Assembly (NCBI RefSeq): GCF_000325745.1
Contig: NC_019907.1
Span: 1,258,501 to 1,322,500 of the forward strand
Length of the DNA: 64,000 bases
Direction: 5' to 3'
DNA from: Liberibacter crescens BT-1
Lineage (GTDB): Bacteria; Pseudomonadota; Alphaproteobacteria; Rhizobiales; Rhizobiaceae
In this document: positions 1-10,098 of the stretch, piece by piece
Layout of the letters: every line of letters starts with the position of its first letter
How positions within the stretch are numbered: the stretch's first letter is position 1
Program-made: the position numbers and the translations under genes
The notes under the pieces: model-generated
What the model was told of the DNA's origin: nothing
Databases searched by the model: none
The model's input: only the letters and a program-made list of their open reading frames with translations

Positions 1-517
1 TCATCAGGGAGTCATGCTAGAAACACATCCTTTGCCATCAAGAGATATTGATTCAATCAAAAACTGCAAACTGTTAATTGTATTGGATCAGATTAATGAT
101 CCTCATAATGTAGGAGCTATTTTACGTTCTGCTGTTGCTTTTGAATGCGGTGCTGTTATTACTACAAGACGCTATAGTCCTTCTGAATCAGGTACTCTGG
201 CAAAATCTGCTTCTGGCGCATTAGAACTTATCCCTTATATTCAGGTAACCAACCTATCTGAAAGTTTGGAAGAACTCCATAAATTAGGTTTTCAAACAAT
301 TGGTCTTGATTCAGAAAGCCCTCAATCTATCGAATCCGTATTTTTAGGAGACAAAATTGCTTTTGTGATTGGCTCTGAAGGAAAAGGCCTCCGCCAAAAA
401 ATTCAGAAAAAAGTGATCGCAATGGCTCGACTTAATGTACCAGGCGCAATTAAATCCCTAAATGTATCAAACGCAACAGCTATTGCTCTTTACACAGCCC
501 ATAAATTCTTTAATTAG
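1..517 (+). CDS. rlmB: 23S rRNA 2'-O-ribose methyltransferase, RlmB/TrmH (SpoU) family, 5' end outside window
   Basis: The reading frame is open from the first bases of the window; codons before the internal ATG at 14 read HQG-V, as expected just before the SpoU catalytic domain, so this is the C-terminal half of a longer gene. The visible part holds the family's knotted SAM-binding domain: DPHNVGAILRSA near the start, GSEGKGLR in the middle and SLNVSNATAIALY at the end. Enzymes of this family transfer a methyl group from S-adenosylmethionine to a ribose 2'-OH in RNA; RlmB acts on G2251 of 23S rRNA. Assignment to RlmB rather than another TrmH group 3 protein is an inference, because the N-terminal RNA-binding domain is not visible. 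Confidence 0.85.
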   Translation, partial: HQGVMLETHPLPSRDIDSIKNCKLLIVLDQINDPHNVGAILRSAVAFECGAVITTRRYSPSESGTLAKSASGALELIPYIQVTNLSESLEELHKLGFQTIGLDSESPQSIESVFLGDKIAFVIGSEGKGLRQKIQKKVIAMARLNVPGAIKSLNVSNATAIALYTAHKFFN

Positions 518-568
518 AACCTCAAAAGAACATGACAAAATAATTCTTCTATGAAACTTATTGTTGAA

Positions 569-1912
569 TTAATCTACAACATGAGAACTCAAAAGTTTTT
601 CTAATCCAATAAGTTCCGCATGTGCAATGCTAATATTGAGATGAATCGATCCATTCTCCATATCATTGCGACGCTTTACTTGAGCATGCTGATATATCCA
701 AGGAAGAAAAGAAAGCTGATTAACAGAAAGGACTATATTTTCTGTTACAGTTTTTCCAGACAAGCGACGTGTGATTTCAGATGCTAAAACATTGAATCCA
801 TCACCCGTTATACTAGAAACAGGAATTGCACCCTGAGAAGCAGCCTCTTGAAATATTTCCTTTCGAAAATGAGGTTCTAAACAATCTACTTTATTCCAAA
901 CCTCAAGAATACGACCACAATCTTCCATAACATCAATATCAAGATCTGATAGTATAGTATATACATCACGTGCTTGAGCTGCATTATTACGATTTGATAT
1001 ATCTCTCACATGCAAAATAACATCTGCCTGCCTTACTTCTTCTAAAGTAGCACGAAATGCTGCGACGAGATGTGTCGGTAAATCAGAGATAAATCCAACT
1101 GTATCTGCAAGGAATGCCACAGGGCCATGTGGCAAAATTATTCTCCGCAATGTGGGATCGAGTGTAGAAAAAAGCATATTTTCAACAAAAACACTTGAAC
1201 CCGTTATACGATTAAATAACGTTGACTTACCAGCATTAGTATAACCAACCAGTGCAATAATTGGATAAGGAACTTTCTTTCTTTTAGCCCTATGCAGTTG
1301 ACGAGTACGTACAACTTTTTCGAGCTGTTGTTCTAAATAGCAAATTTTTTGCTGTAGCATTCGTCTATCAGCTTCGATCTGGGTCTCTCCTGGACCACCC
1401 AGGAAACCAGTACCTCCTCGTTGCCGCTCAAGATGCGTCCAACTACGAACAAGACGACCTTTTTGATAATTAAGATGAGCTAATTCTACCTGTAGAGCTC
1501 CTTCTTTAGTCAAAGCACGTCGCCCAAAAATTTCTAAAATCAAACCAATACGGTCAATTACTTTAATGTTCCATATTTTTTCTAAATTACGCTGCTGCAC
1601 AGGTGTCAAAGATTGATCAATAATAATCAAACCAACATCAAGATCATGAATAATTGTGTTAATCTCTTTAATTTTTCCTTTTCTTATAAGAGTTGCAGGG
1701 CTAGGTCTTGAAACAGCAACCACAAAAGAACGCACTACTTGTAAATCTATTGCCTGCGCCAAACCTACAGCCTCGTGTAAACGACTCTCTGAAAAAGAGA
1801 TATTGCTGATATCATCGGCAGAAGAAGAAATGCTTTTTAATACTACTTCAACCACAATAACACGAGAAGTATCTTTACAAATTTTATCTTTCTTAATCAA
1901 AAAAACCACCAC
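569..1912 (-). CDS. hflX: GTPase HflX
   Basis: A 447-residue ribosome-associated GTPase of the HflX family, which binds 50S subunits and is linked to stress-time ribosome recycling. The N-terminal HflX domain carries the glycine-rich stretch GGTGFLGGPGETQIE. The G domain follows: P-loop GYTNAGKST near residue 222, G3 DTVGF near 270 and G4 NKVD near 345. Length is normal for the family. The chosen start is GTG; the first 25 residues are poorly conserved in character, so a later start is possible. In rhizobia hflX usually sits directly behind hfq, but only 147 gene-free bases lie upstream here. Confidence 0.93.
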   Translation of the reverse strand: MVVFLIKKDKICKDTSRVIVVEVVLKSISSSADDISNISFSESRLHEAVGLAQAIDLQVVRSFVVAVSRPSPATLIRKGKIKEINTIIHDLDVGLIIIDQSLTPVQQRNLEKIWNIKVIDRIGLILEIFGRRALTKEGALQVELAHLNYQKGRLVRSWTHLERQRGGTGFLGGPGETQIEADRRMLQQKICYLEQQLEKVVRTRQLHRAKRKKVPYPIIALVGYTNAGKSTLFNRITGSSVFVENMLFSTLDPTLRRIILPHGPVAFLADTVGFISDLPTHLVAAFRATLEEVRQADVILHVRDISNRNNAAQARDVYTILSDLDIDVMEDCGRILEVWNKVDCLEPHFRKEIFQEAASQGAIPVSSITGDGFNVLASEITRRLSGKTVTENIVLSVNQLSFLPWIYQHAQVKRRNDMENGSIHLNISIAHAELIGLEKLLSSHVVD

Positions 1913-2059
1913 AAAACTAGAACAACCTACTAATCATATGAAAACTATATCATAAAATTATGATAAGAGTAAACATCATTCAATTGAACAACATGATATG
2001 TTTTATCATATTAAAAAAATTAAAAATTCTTACAAAATTTTCTTGCTAATATCTTGAAT

Positions 2060-5000
2060 TTAATACTTTTTTTCATAGGTTACTCCAACACTGCCTTCCC
2101 CATCATCTGAAGCACCAGCATTTAATTTTAAACCAGAACCTATATCAAAGTTAACAATAGCTTTCGAAGCCCCCTCTATATTTTTTCGAAGTTCTATATA
2201 CGTATTGTTATTAATGTACTTACCCGCAGCAATTGTAGACTGCCCTTCAGAATTTGTATACACTTCGAAATTATCAATCCCTAACCTAGAGCGCAGTTCA
2301 TCAAAAGCCAGTATCGACGGTCCTCCTACTAATTGATTAACAGCATTAGCAAGCTGAACAAGCTGTGATACCGATAGATTCGCAAGCGACTTACCAAAAA
2401 TTAATTGTGCTAAAATCTCATCTTGAGGTAACGCTGGAGAAGAAGAAAAACTGATAGAAGGAGACGATGCTAATCCTACAACATCAACTCTAATTGATGT
2501 TGATGATACATTTGATTTTGCTTGTATATTTAAATATGGCATCAATTCGCCATTGAATCTTACATTTGCAAATACAATATTAAGCCTTCTATTAAGGATT
2601 GTAATTTGCCCCCTCCGTAGAGTTAATAAACCCAACACTATTGGTTTGGTAGTAGTATTACGAATATTTAAGTCACCATTCAATTCAACATTAAGCCCCC
2701 TGCCACGTACAAAAATCTGAGAAGGTGCTTCGAGTATTAAATCGAGACCTAACTTGAATGATTTATTATGCTTATTATTACTTTGAGTATTCTTCAAAGC
2801 CAACGTTTGACCTCGAACTTCCTTAGAAGCATTCTTATGAGAAATATCAAATTCAGAGAACATAAAAGGCATTTTATCAGGAATTGTAATCACAAATTCT
2901 TTAAATTTTACATGGCCAGAAAGCACAGGAGACTTTATCAGCGGACCGACTAACCGCAAACTAGAATCAAAGGTAGCTTTTAGAATATTTTCATCCAGAT
3001 AAATGGCTTGATTAAGATTTATAACCAGATTGGCATGATAGTTTCTCTCAAATCTGAGATCAATGACACCTTCAGCTGTCATAGAACCACCATTCCCTAG
3101 TTTTGCTGTCAATTTTTTAACATTAGCGTTCTTCCCATCAAAATTCACTGATGCTTTTAAATCATAAAGCGTGTAATTATTTATAACACCCTTTAAAAGT
3201 GCTTTATTTATTGTAAGAGAACCAAAAATGCCAGGAGCATTCATTAACCCCTTTACAGACAAGTTCAAATTTACTATCCCATAGGAGTAAAAACCTCTTT
3301 CTATCAATTGCTTGTTAAAAAGCTCTAAGGGAAAATTTCCTTTGATAGAAAAGTCTTTATATAAATTTAATTTAAAATTGATATCTCCATTCATTCTAAC
3401 AGAAAGTCCTGCTTTATTAGAAAAATAGAGATTTACAGTAAGAACATCTCTAAAAAATTCTCCCTGCATTTCTACAGAAATTGGTTTTGAAGTATATAAA
3501 GATATCTGCTGTGCGGATGCTTCTTCCCAAACATTCTTAAACCGTATCAAAGGATCTGATATTTGTCCCTTGACAATTACTAGACCTGATACCTTACCAG
3601 CAACAGCAAGTGTAGGAACAAACATTTTTACAAGATGCGCTGGTAATTTTTTACCTTGTATTTGTAAATCAAGCTCCCTCCCTAACTTTCCTACAGCACT
3701 TATTGAAGAATCTTTACCTATTTGTAAGGAAAAATTATCAAAATAACTTTTATCTTCATCAAGATTGAAACGCACAGGAGTAGAAAGATTTATAGGAAAA
3801 TCCTTCAAATCAATAGAAAAATGATCAATCCCAACTATTTTTTTACCATCTTGTGGAACAATCCATCCCATAATATTAAGAGGACTATCCAGATAATATC
3901 CAGTAAAATGAATATCTGTACGCTTTTTTTCTTGAATAGCTGAAAAATGAAGCTTGCTTAATCGCTGATTATCAAAAGAAATCTCTTCTATATTTGCTTT
4001 TCCTTGTATAGAAAACTTGTTAAAATCTAAAATTTTTAAATCAATTTTAGGATTTTTTATGCTGAATCTATTACTAACAACTCCTACACCAGAAGCTTTA
4101 ACTGTTGTCCCCTGTTCTGGATCAAAATTCAAAGAACCTTGTAAATTCCCATGAACATTCTGACCCAAAAATGCCATAATTAAATTAATGTTTTGAAAAT
4201 TAAAGGTAAACTTACCTTGTGCTTTAAAAGGAAAAGCAAAATAGGCCTGCCCTTGTAAAGAATTCAAACCAAATTTACCTCTTGGTACCGATAACTGAAC
4301 ACGATCATTTACCTTTATAAGTTGCGCAACTATATCAATAAGTTGATCATCATCAATACGACCTACCAATTTTATAAAAGCATCAGGAAATCGAACATCT
4401 ATCTTTGTTTTAAGATTTGCTTTCAGTTCAGAAAATCTATGATCTGCAAAAATTATCTCATTGCTTGTAAAATTAGCCAAAACATCCGGATGAGAAAAAG
4501 GACCTGATACAGTCAGCATTATCTTAGCAGAACCCTTTGCCTTCTCAATTAAGGAAGAAGAATCTAATATATCTGCGAATAAAGAACTTGATATATTTCC
4601 TTCTTTATAAAGGAGATAGCCTCTAGTCTTAAGACTCTTTTCTACAACAAAAGATACATCAGATACATGAATATTATTTTCAATAAAACTCAGCTCTCCA
4701 GATAAAGAAGCAATTTCCTTAAACCTAATCTTTGAAATTGTAGAAAAAAAAGAAGGCTGAATAAATATTTGAAATCGAGATACAAAATTTTGATTAGAAA
4801 AATAATATTTTCCAGACAAAGAACCTTTTATATCATCATTTTCAAGCCTCACTGTTTCTAATATAATACGATTTGCACTCACATTAACAGGAACCGTAAT
4901 CTTAGTAGGAGTCGCAATCTGTTGATTGAATGTTTGATAATTAAAACTTGCTTTTTGTGAAACAATAACAATGTTTAAATCTCCATCATTATGTGTCAAA

Positions 5001-6253
5001 TCCAAATTTTGACCATAGGCTGAAAAAATAACACCCTCAAGTTTAGTACGAGAATGTTCTAATAGCGGTACAGAAAAATGAGAATCCAGTTTAGCAGAAC
5101 TGGCATCACCAACTAAAGAAAACCGAGCATCTTTTATTTTAAATTTCCAATCCCCTACTGCTGAAGGCCATAAAAAATCCACTGGCTCAGAAAAACTCAG
5201 AAATCTTGCAGACAAACTGTTATAACCCAATGAATCATAAACACCAGAAGCATCAAATTTACATTTATCAGTTGCAATTTTCATATAATCAATATCTATT
5301 TTACTATGCATATCCGATGCCATAAGAATATTGATTGATGTCCATCCTGAAAAAATTGAATGCAAGTTCATAGGTACTAATTTTTCGATATTCCCCTTAC
5401 CAGATACAGTAAAAAAATGTTTCCCTTGAGAATCATTGGAATGCAGTAGTTTTAAAAAAGCTATGTTTTTATTATCTAAAACAGCATTAAATTGACTCTT
5501 GAAATCATCAAGATACCCTTCCCCAGATAGCTTTAACTGAAGAGATACCATTGGTGACAATGCAAGGATACGACTTACAAGCCCTTCTTTTGGCTCAAAA
5601 AGCTCGATATTTAATGACAAGAAATTCCTTGGTGAATCATGCGCAATATTAACTTTTAATTGAGATTTTGGCTGATCGGGACGAAAAACAAAGAAATTGA
5701 TTTTCTTAATATTTTTAGAAAATTGCAACTTACCACGTGCTGAAATTCTAACGTCATTTCCTACTAAAGATTTATTTAAAAAAATCTCATGGATGTCAAT
5801 ATTGTCAATATTAAAATCAAAAAATGGTTTAAAATCATGATAATTCTTCCCACGAGAAGAATCATTCTCTCTTGTTGGCATTCTATAGAAACGTATTTCC
5901 CGAATACTAAAATTGTCTGCCTTAAAAACACATGTAAATAATTGCAAAGGTGACCAGTCAAGCTTGAAGTCATAAACTTCACCATAAATACCATTTTTGT
6001 CCTTAAATGCTATTCGATCAATACGAAGAGCTCCACTTATAAGCCCCTCCATTTCTCCTATCACAACAGAACGGTTCTCTGTTGAAATCAGAAAAGAAAC
6101 CCCCTCTTTAAAGAGCCTTGCGCCAAGAGAAGTTGTTCCTACAAATACAAAAAACCCAATAAAAAAACGGTTATACCAGTTAAAATTGAAAGAAAAATCT
6201 TGATTACAGATGTTAAAAAATGTGCTTTCATAAATTAAATCCCATTTGTTCAC
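2060..6253 (-). CDS. tamB: Translocation and assembly module inner-membrane protein TamB (DUF490/AsmA-like)
   Basis: A 1397-residue protein with one N-terminal membrane segment (around residues 30-42) followed by a very long beta-rich periplasmic body with no Walker or catalytic motifs. The last 350 residues have the TamB/DUF490 signature: LDLILEAPSQIFVRGRGL, then LTLRRGQI, then QDEILAQLIFGKSLANLS. TamB bridges the periplasm and works with TamA in outer-membrane protein insertion and, in current models, lipid transport. It starts with GTG only a few bases after the tamA stop, so the two genes form one transcription unit. Length is typical of rhizobial TamB. Confidence 0.92.
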   Translation of the reverse strand: MNKWDLIYESTFFNICNQDFSFNFNWYNRFFIGFFVFVGTTSLGARLFKEGVSFLISTENRSVVIGEMEGLISGALRIDRIAFKDKNGIYGEVYDFKLDWSPLQLFTCVFKADNFSIREIRFYRMPTRENDSSRGKNYHDFKPFFDFNIDNIDIHEIFLNKSLVGNDVRISARGKLQFSKNIKKINFFVFRPDQPKSQLKVNIAHDSPRNFLSLNIELFEPKEGLVSRILALSPMVSLQLKLSGEGYLDDFKSQFNAVLDNKNIAFLKLLHSNDSQGKHFFTVSGKGNIEKLVPMNLHSIFSGWTSINILMASDMHSKIDIDYMKIATDKCKFDASGVYDSLGYNSLSARFLSFSEPVDFLWPSAVGDWKFKIKDARFSLVGDASSAKLDSHFSVPLLEHSRTKLEGVIFSAYGQNLDLTHNDGDLNIVIVSQKASFNYQTFNQQIATPTKITVPVNVSANRIILETVRLENDDIKGSLSGKYYFSNQNFVSRFQIFIQPSFFSTISKIRFKEIASLSGELSFIENNIHVSDVSFVVEKSLKTRGYLLYKEGNISSSLFADILDSSSLIEKAKGSAKIMLTVSGPFSHPDVLANFTSNEIIFADHRFSELKANLKTKIDVRFPDAFIKLVGRIDDDQLIDIVAQLIKVNDRVQLSVPRGKFGLNSLQGQAYFAFPFKAQGKFTFNFQNINLIMAFLGQNVHGNLQGSLNFDPEQGTTVKASGVGVVSNRFSIKNPKIDLKILDFNKFSIQGKANIEEISFDNQRLSKLHFSAIQEKKRTDIHFTGYYLDSPLNIMGWIVPQDGKKIVGIDHFSIDLKDFPINLSTPVRFNLDEDKSYFDNFSLQIGKDSSISAVGKLGRELDLQIQGKKLPAHLVKMFVPTLAVAGKVSGLVIVKGQISDPLIRFKNVWEEASAQQISLYTSKPISVEMQGEFFRDVLTVNLYFSNKAGLSVRMNGDINFKLNLYKDFSIKGNFPLELFNKQLIERGFYSYGIVNLNLSVKGLMNAPGIFGSLTINKALLKGVINNYTLYDLKASVNFDGKNANVKKLTAKLGNGGSMTAEGVIDLRFERNYHANLVINLNQAIYLDENILKATFDSSLRLVGPLIKSPVLSGHVKFKEFVITIPDKMPFMFSEFDISHKNASKEVRGQTLALKNTQSNNKHNKSFKLGLDLILEAPSQIFVRGRGLNVELNGDLNIRNTTTKPIVLGLLTLRRGQITILNRRLNIVFANVRFNGELMPYLNIQAKSNVSSTSIRVDVVGLASSPSISFSSSPALPQDEILAQLIFGKSLANLSVSQLVQLANAVNQLVGGPSILAFDELRSRLGIDNFEVYTNSEGQSTIAAGKYINNNTYIELRKNIEGASKAIVNFDIGSGLKLNAGASDDGEGSVGVTYEKKY

Positions 6254-6256
6254 ACC

Positions 6257-8221
6257 TTAAAATGCATGCCCAATACCTGCATATACTGCATAACGAGATG
6301 AATTCTTGTACCTATTTAATGGAATAGCCACATCAAACCGAATAGGACCTAAAAAAGTATTATATCGAGCTCCAATACCTGAACCACTCCGAAATTCTGA
6401 AAAATGAACAGAGGCCCCCCTTCTGACAGTACCAGTATCAATAAATGCTACAAATCCAATCTTATCTGTTAGGCTAACCCGTGCTTCTAATGACAAAGTT
6501 ATAAAAAAATTCCCTCCAATTGCTTGTCCTAAAGCATTACGTGGAGAAATTTCATTGTATTTATAGCCACGTACAGAACTTCCTCCGCCTGCATAAAAAC
6601 GCTGTGTAATTGGGAGCAAGAACAAGTCTTGTGATGTTAGCAACAACCCAGCAGAAACTTTTGTAGCAAAGACAAGAGGACTATCTGCACCCAAAATTTG
6701 ATAGATAGAAAAAGAGCCTTTTATTGTTGAATAAAAAGCTTGCCTGGTTAATTGATATCCAGGTCTTATTAAAAACGATGCCCGATATCCCGTTGTCGGA
6801 TTCAATTTGTTAACACGAGCATCCCGCACATACTCTACAGGCAGAACAACTCCTAAATAAGAGTCTGCACCATATGAATATCTTTCAATAACACGATACA
6901 TCTCCATATTAACAGAAATAGCTTCCTTATCAGAAAGCTCATATGAATAACCAGATGCAACAATAATCGATGTTGATTTATAAAAATCTCCACGCTCAAT
7001 TTTCATATTAACACCTGAATTAAATGTAATCCCTGGCATAAAAAGTTCAGGTTTAGAAAATATTATCGCTGCTGAATAATCGATATCAGAAATATTAAAA
7101 CTTTTCCCTATCCTTGATATCGCTGTCTCCACACGCAATGATTCAGCATTTCCTAATAAATTACGATGCCCCCAATAACCATTACCAGAAACACCATCAA
7201 CAGTTGCAAACTGCACACCTAATCCAAAATATCGATAAGGACTTTCTGATACCTCAATGATGACCGGCAAAGAACCATCGACATCTAATGTATTCCCCTC
7301 ATACACCCTAACACTTGCAAATACACCTAATTGACGCAATACGGTAGCAGCCTTTTTCAAACTGTCAGAAGAATATTTCTGTCCTTTTTTTAATCTTGAA
7401 AAATAAATAACAAACTCAGGAGTTATTCCTTTTTGACCGACAACACGAATCTTCCCTATAAAAGCTGACGGCCCACGTTTTACAAAAAAGACAACATCAA
7501 ACTTTTTATTAATATGATCAGCAATTACTTCTCGACGATCAATCTTAGCGAATGGATATCCTATTTTTTTCAGAGCATCGACTATATTTTGACCCGCTTT
7601 AATAAGCAAGGATGCATCCACTTTTTGATTTAAAGCAAGCATCACATTTTTTCTGACAGAGTCAGGCAATATTTCATCACTTTTTAAATATACTTTATTT
7701 AAGCTAAATATAGAGCCAGATTTTATCTGAATAACAACCGAAAGAAGCCCAGAAGCTTGAACTTCAGAAGTATAATCTAAAACTTTATCAAGAGGAAAGT
7801 TGTTAATGTAAATCTTAACAACAGCATCATACCGGGCTTTTTCATATAAAAAAGCAATCAATTTTTTACGATCATTACGTGCTTTTATAAGCAACTCAGA
7901 AAAATCAGAAACATTTTTTTTTTGATCTCTAACAAGAATAGAAATCTCTTTATACTCATCTAACTCTTTAGCACTGGCATCAGCACTAATCGTAACCTGA
8001 TAAAAAAACCCAACATTTATGTTATTCCCTATTTCTTGATGAGAATCATGTGAGTTTTGATTATACAGAGTTGAAGCCCACGATAATGAGTTAAATCCGC
8101 CACCTATAATAAAATATACAACATAAATCAATATAAATGTAATCCCGTTCTTAAAATCCAAAATATCAGAAATTTTAAGTACCAGAGATTTTTTTTCAAT
8201 TTTTAAAAATTGGTTTTTCAT
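6257..8221 (-). CDS. tamA: Outer-membrane assembly protein TamA (Omp85 family)
   Basis: About 654 residues from the ATG at 8221; an in-frame TTG at 8248 would add nine residues and is less likely. A hydrophobic signal segment (FILIYVVYFIIGGG) lies near residues 27-40. POTRA domains follow (for example GKIRVVGQKGITPEF and GQKYSSDSLKKAATVLRQLGVF), and then a C-terminal 16-stranded barrel with the Omp85 motifs RFYAGGGSSVRGY and GPIRFDVAIPL. The final residue is Phe, as expected for a beta-barrel protein. It is the outer-membrane partner of TamB, encoded directly downstream. In this reduced genome the pair probably supports surface protein assembly. Confidence 0.93.
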   Translation of the reverse strand: MKNQFLKIEKKSLVLKISDILDFKNGITFILIYVVYFIIGGGFNSLSWASTLYNQNSHDSHQEIGNNINVGFFYQVTISADASAKELDEYKEISILVRDQKKNVSDFSELLIKARNDRKKLIAFLYEKARYDAVVKIYINNFPLDKVLDYTSEVQASGLLSVVIQIKSGSIFSLNKVYLKSDEILPDSVRKNVMLALNQKVDASLLIKAGQNIVDALKKIGYPFAKIDRREVIADHINKKFDVVFFVKRGPSAFIGKIRVVGQKGITPEFVIYFSRLKKGQKYSSDSLKKAATVLRQLGVFASVRVYEGNTLDVDGSLPVIIEVSESPYRYFGLGVQFATVDGVSGNGYWGHRNLLGNAESLRVETAISRIGKSFNISDIDYSAAIIFSKPELFMPGITFNSGVNMKIERGDFYKSTSIIVASGYSYELSDKEAISVNMEMYRVIERYSYGADSYLGVVLPVEYVRDARVNKLNPTTGYRASFLIRPGYQLTRQAFYSTIKGSFSIYQILGADSPLVFATKVSAGLLLTSQDLFLLPITQRFYAGGGSSVRGYKYNEISPRNALGQAIGGNFFITLSLEARVSLTDKIGFVAFIDTGTVRRGASVHFSEFRSGSGIGARYNTFLGPIRFDVAIPLNRYKNSSRYAVYAGIGHAF

Positions 8222-8313
8222 CGAATAATGTAAAAATATAATATTCAAAAAAAAATTAAGTATTAATCTACCACTCTATTATCATAAAATAAATTATAAA
8301 ACCAATAAATAAA

Positions 8314-8340
8314 GGCTCCAAAAAAATGGAGCCCTTTTTT
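8314..8340 (-). terminator. Rho-independent terminator (works in both directions on paper)
   Basis: A perfect 7-bp stem (GGCTCCA/TGGAGCC) with a six-base loop lies just after the stop codon of the small lipoprotein gene. On the minus strand it is followed by TTTATTTATT, on the plus strand by CTTTTTT. It therefore ends the lipoprotein transcript and separates it from tamA-tamB. Confidence 0.8.
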
Positions 8341-8357
8341 CAATCCTTAAAGAAACT

Positions 8358-8609
8358 TTAACAAGGAACCAAATAACGGCGATTATAACGATCTCTTTCA
8401 TAACACTGACGATTTTTCTCTGACATTTTACTGAATAATGCGCCTCCTGCACCTCCCAAAGCTGCACCAACAGCTGCACCTTGAACACTATTTGTCATAA
8501 GCCCACCGACTATAGCTCCCCCTCCAGCACCTAAGGATGCACTCCTTTCCATTTCTGTACAACTTGCAACAAACATTCCAACCAGAAAAAGTGGAATAAC
8601 TTTTTTCAT
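8358..8609 (-). CDS. Small glycine-zipper lipoprotein
   Basis: An 83-residue protein. It starts with a short signal peptide and a lipobox (VASC; Cys at residue 17), so it is predicted to be lipid-anchored. Residues 26-60 form a glycine-zipper segment (GAGGGAIVGG, GAAVGAALGGAGGA), as in small outer-membrane lipoproteins of the SlyB/YMGG type. The C-terminal tail (residues 65-83) is charged and Tyr/Arg-rich and ends in Cys. Such proteins are often involved in envelope integrity; no specific role can be given. A clear SD (AGGAG, in the bases just before the ATG) supports the start, and a terminator follows the stop. Confidence 0.85.
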   Translation of the reverse strand: MKKVIPLFLVGMFVASCTEMERSASLGAGGGAIVGGLMTNSVQGAAVGAALGGAGGALFSKMSEKNRQCYERDRYNRRYLVPC

Positions 8610-8869
8610 CCTTACAATCTCCTATTTCATTCCCATTCAATGCATAAATATATATTCCCCAAGTTTTAGGTTTAAAATTTTAAATATATTATATGACGAA
8701 ATGATGTCGATTATATTATAAAGTTGTTTATTTTCTATTTAATGAATTTACCTTGAAAAGCTATGTAAAACCATTCGTCTTGAAATAATTTTCAAATTCT
8801 AATATAAGGCTGGTGTTGTAATTAATCTATACCATAGTGTAAAATATGCCTTAGAGGGCGTTATGGATT

Positions 8870-10069
8870 TTGAAAGATTTTTTGAAAAAAACTAGATTGT
8901 TTACGAAAAGAAAAAGATATCGGGTATTTGCAGACCTTGAGCACAAAAACAATCTTTTCCCATATGTTATACACCATGAAAAAAAATCACAGATAACAAT
9001 ATGGTGTTCAAATAATTATCTTGGTATGGGACATCATCTGAAGGTTATTGAAGCAGTAAAAACCGCTGTTGATCATTGCGGTGTTGGAGCAGGTGGGACT
9101 CGCAATATTTCAGGAACAAATCATTATCACGTTCTCTTAGAAAAAGAATTAGCTGATTTGCATGGGAAACAATCTGCTCTGCTATTTAATTCTGGATATA
9201 TGTCAAACTGGACAGTTATAAGCACTCTATGTTCAGAAATGGAAGGGATGATTTGCTTTTCAGATGCTCATAATCATGCATCTATTATTGAAGGTATCCG
9301 TCACTCTAAATGTCAAAAGGTGATCTGGAAGCATAATGATATAAAAGACTTGGAACTGAAACTTTCTACAGCAGATCCTGCTGCACCCAAAATAATTGTA
9401 TTTGAATCAATATATTCTATGGATGGAGATATTGCTCCTATTAAAGAGATTTGTGACCTTGCACAAAAATACAATACTATGACTTATATAGATGAAGTCC
9501 ATGCCGTTGGTATATATGGAATGCGTGGAGGGGGTATAGCTGAACGAGAAGGAGTGATGAACCGCCTTACTATTATTGAAGGAACTCTTGCCAAAGCATT
9601 CGGGGTTATGGGAGGCTATATTGCAGCTTCAGCAAATTTATGTGATTTTATAAGATCATTCTCTTCAGGGTTTATTTTTACAACATCTTTATCACCAGCA
9701 CTTGCTAACGCCGCTCTTACATCAGTTATCCATCTGAAAAATAGCAACTACGAACGGGATATGCACCAAAAAAATGTAAAAATGCTACGAACTGCACTCA
9801 GGAAAAAATCTATTCCCTATATATCTAATACAAGCCATATTATACCAGTGATGATCTGCGATGCTGAAAAATGCAAATTGCTATCTGACTCTCTGCTTAA
9901 CGATTTTGGTATTTATGTACAGGCAATCAATTACCCAACAGTTCCTCGAAACCAAGAACGACTACGTATAACTCCTACCCCTCTTCATACTGAAAAAGAT
10001 ATTGACCACCTTGTTAACAGCCTTGATAAACTTTGGTCAGACTATAAGCTTTCACGAATTTTTTCCTAA
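8870..10069 (+). CDS. hemA: 5-aminolevulinate synthase HemA, frame uncertain at the N-terminus
   Basis: A PLP enzyme of the Shemin (C4) pathway that condenses glycine with succinyl-CoA to 5-aminolevulinate, the first step of heme synthesis. Conserved blocks are [34 protein letters not shown] and EGTLAKAFG, the last with the PLP-binding Lys; length is about 400 residues. The frame starts at a TTG at 8870. However, an ATG at 8863 preceded by AGAGGG reads MDFERFFEK, which is the expected HemA N-terminus, and then hits a stop at 8893. Removing one A or adding two in the A7 run at 8885-8891 would join it to the main frame. Either the TTG is used, or there is an indel or slippage at this run. Confidence 0.93.
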   Translation: MKDFLKKTRLFTKRKRYRVFADLEHKNNLFPYVIHHEKKSQITIWCSNNYLGMGHHLKVIEAVKTAVDHCGVGAGGTRNISGTNHYHVLLEKELADLHGKQSALLFNSGYMSNWTVISTLCSEMEGMICFSDAHNHASIIEGIRHSKCQKVIWKHNDIKDLELKLSTADPAAPKIIVFESIYSMDGDIAPIKEICDLAQKYNTMTYIDEVHAVGIYGMRGGGIAEREGVMNRLTIIEGTLAKAFGVMGGYIAASANLCDFIRSFSSGFIFTTSLSPALANAALTSVIHLKNSNYERDMHQKNVKMLRTALRKKSIPYISNTSHIIPVMICDAEKCKLLSDSLLNDFGIYVQAINYPTVPRNQERLRITPTPLHTEKDIDHLVNSLDKLWSDYKLSRIFS

Positions 10070-10098
10070 AAAATCTGCCATTAATGTAATAATCTTTG

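Noticed and set aside
1656-1955. 99-codon plus-strand frame opposite the hflX start
   Set aside because: Antisense shadow of hflX; residue pattern is not protein-like.
8294-8488. A 64-codon minus-strand frame overlapping the small lipoprotein gene
   Set aside because: It is a shadow frame of the lipoprotein gene and runs through the terminator hairpin; no SD and no protein-like composition.
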